This document shows positions 15,445-15,911 of a stretch of DNA of 15,911 bases, one piece after another. Positions within the stretch are counted from its first letter, which is position 1; every line of letters starts with the position of its first letter. A model generated the notes under the pieces. That model had not been told where the DNA came from, did no database searches, and saw nothing but the letters and a program-made list of their open reading frames with translations. The translations under genes and the position numbers were made by a program. Source of the DNA: JBEVMS01 sp040508515 (lineage in GTDB: Bacteria; Pseudomonadota; Gammaproteobacteria; Xanthomonadales; Rhodanobacteraceae); contig JBEVMS010000290.1 in NCBI GenBank assembly GCA_040508515.1, positions 1 to 15,911 of the forward strand. The letters run 5' to 3'.

Positions 15445-15911
15445 ATGCCCACCGTCTTACCCATGCGGCCGCTGACCGTGGTCCAACTGATTCCCGCGAT
15501 GCACAGCGGCGGCGCGGAGCGTTCCGCGCTGGAGATCGCGCGCGTCTTGGTCGCGGCCGGGCATCGTTCGGTGGTGATTTCGGCCGGCGGCCGGCTGGTC
15601 GGGCAACTGCTTGCCGAAGGCAGCGAGCATGTGACACTGCCGCTGGGGCGCAAATCGCTGCGTACCTTGGCGCTGCTGCCACGCCTGCGCGGAGTGTTGC
15701 GTGAGTTGGCGCCGGATATTGTGCACGCGCGCTCGCGGCTGCCGGCCTGGTTGGGCTGGTGGGCGCTGAAAGGACTCGCCCCGCAGCCGCATTTCGTCAC
15801 CACCGTGCACGGGCTTAATCGGCCCGGTCGCTATAGCGCGATCCTGCTGCGCGGCGAGCGCGTGATCGTGGTCTCGCAAACCTTGCGCGATTACGTGCTG
15901 AGCCATTATCC
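15445..15911 (+). CDS. Glycosyltransferase, GT4/GT-B type, N-terminal part (runs off the right edge)
   Basis: The first 155 codons are present and open to the window's end. The N-terminal Rossmann half of a GT-B enzyme is visible: TVVQLIPAMHSGGAERSALE at 11-30, where the glycine-rich GGAER motif is typical of family-4 glycosyltransferases. It continues with IARVLVAAGH at 31-40, DIVHARSRLPAW at 91-102, FVTTVHGLNRPGRYSAIL at 117-134, and RVIVVSQTLRDYV at 139-151. Such enzymes move a sugar from an activated donor to LPS core, exopolysaccharide or a lipid acceptor at the inner face of the cytoplasmic membrane. The donor-binding C-terminal half lies outside the window, so donor and product cannot be named. 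No signal peptide is visible, consistent with a cytoplasmic or membrane-associated location. Confidence 0.88.
   Translation, partial: MPTVLPMRPLTVVQLIPAMHSGGAERSALEIARVLVAAGHRSVVISAGGRLVGQLLAEGSEHVTLPLGRKSLRTLALLPRLRGVLRELAPDIVHARSRLPAWLGWWALKGLAPQPHFVTTVHGLNRPGRYSAILLRGERVIVVSQTLRDYVLSHY

Noticed and set aside
1..15911. Search for CRISPR arrays, tRNA, rRNA, insertion sequences, phage genes, toxin-antitoxin pairs and secondary-metabolite modules
   Set aside because: No regularly spaced repeats, transposase motifs, terminal inverted repeats, tRNA-like folds or such gene products were seen. The window reads as housekeeping chromosome.

Overview
The window is ordinary-looking chromosomal DNA from a high-GC proteobacterium. 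The gene products (single-protein sulfate transporter operon, GlnE, an ELM1-like protein, RutE-type reductase, YceI, CHCC zinc protein) and the strong GC bias at codon third positions suggest a gammaproteobacterium of the Xanthomonas family. That taxonomic placement is an inference from remembered family resemblance, not from a search. I see no phage, transposon, CRISPR array, tRNA or rRNA.

Layout from left to right. (1) 227-3178 (+): an FtsK-type DNA translocase with a complete motor and gamma domain, but with one N-terminal membrane segment instead of the usual four and a linker of about 470 residues. (2) 3508-5409 (-): a membrane enzyme of the LTA-synthase/MdoB phosphoglycerol transferase type. 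(3) 5410-5820: a divergent intergenic region with no gene and a long imperfect hairpin. (4) 5821-9674 (+): a complete sulfate ABC importer operon, sbp-cysT-cysW-cysA, with stop/start overlaps at the first two junctions. (5) 9724-12582 (+): glnE, the bifunctional glutamine synthetase adenylyltransferase/adenylyl-removing enzyme, 49 bases after cysA. (6) 12597-13619 (-): an ELM1-family (predicted GT-B-like) protein convergent with glnE. (7) 13714-14307 (+): a RutE-like nitroreductase-family enzyme with a recognisable promoter and ribosome binding site. (8) 14361-14939 (+): a secreted YceI protein followed by a very good intrinsic terminator at 14959-14990. (9) 15142-15351 (+): a 69-residue CHCC zinc-binding protein. 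(10) 15445 to the right edge (+): the first 155 residues of a family-4-type glycosyltransferase, probably a cell-surface polysaccharide or LPS enzyme.

Functional logic. Genes 5821-9674 form one uptake machine: binding protein, two permeases and ATPase bring sulfate or thiosulfate into the cell for cysteine synthesis. GlnE controls nitrogen assimilation and may be read partly from the same transcript. The two ends of the window are envelope-related (division translocase, phosphoglycerol-type transferase, ELM1-like protein, YceI, glycosyltransferase).

I did not find a convincing undescribed system. The points most worth a second look are the unusual FtsK N-terminus, the lipoprotein signal on the sulfate-binding protein, the hairpin upstream of sbp, and the ELM1-like protein of unknown bacterial role.
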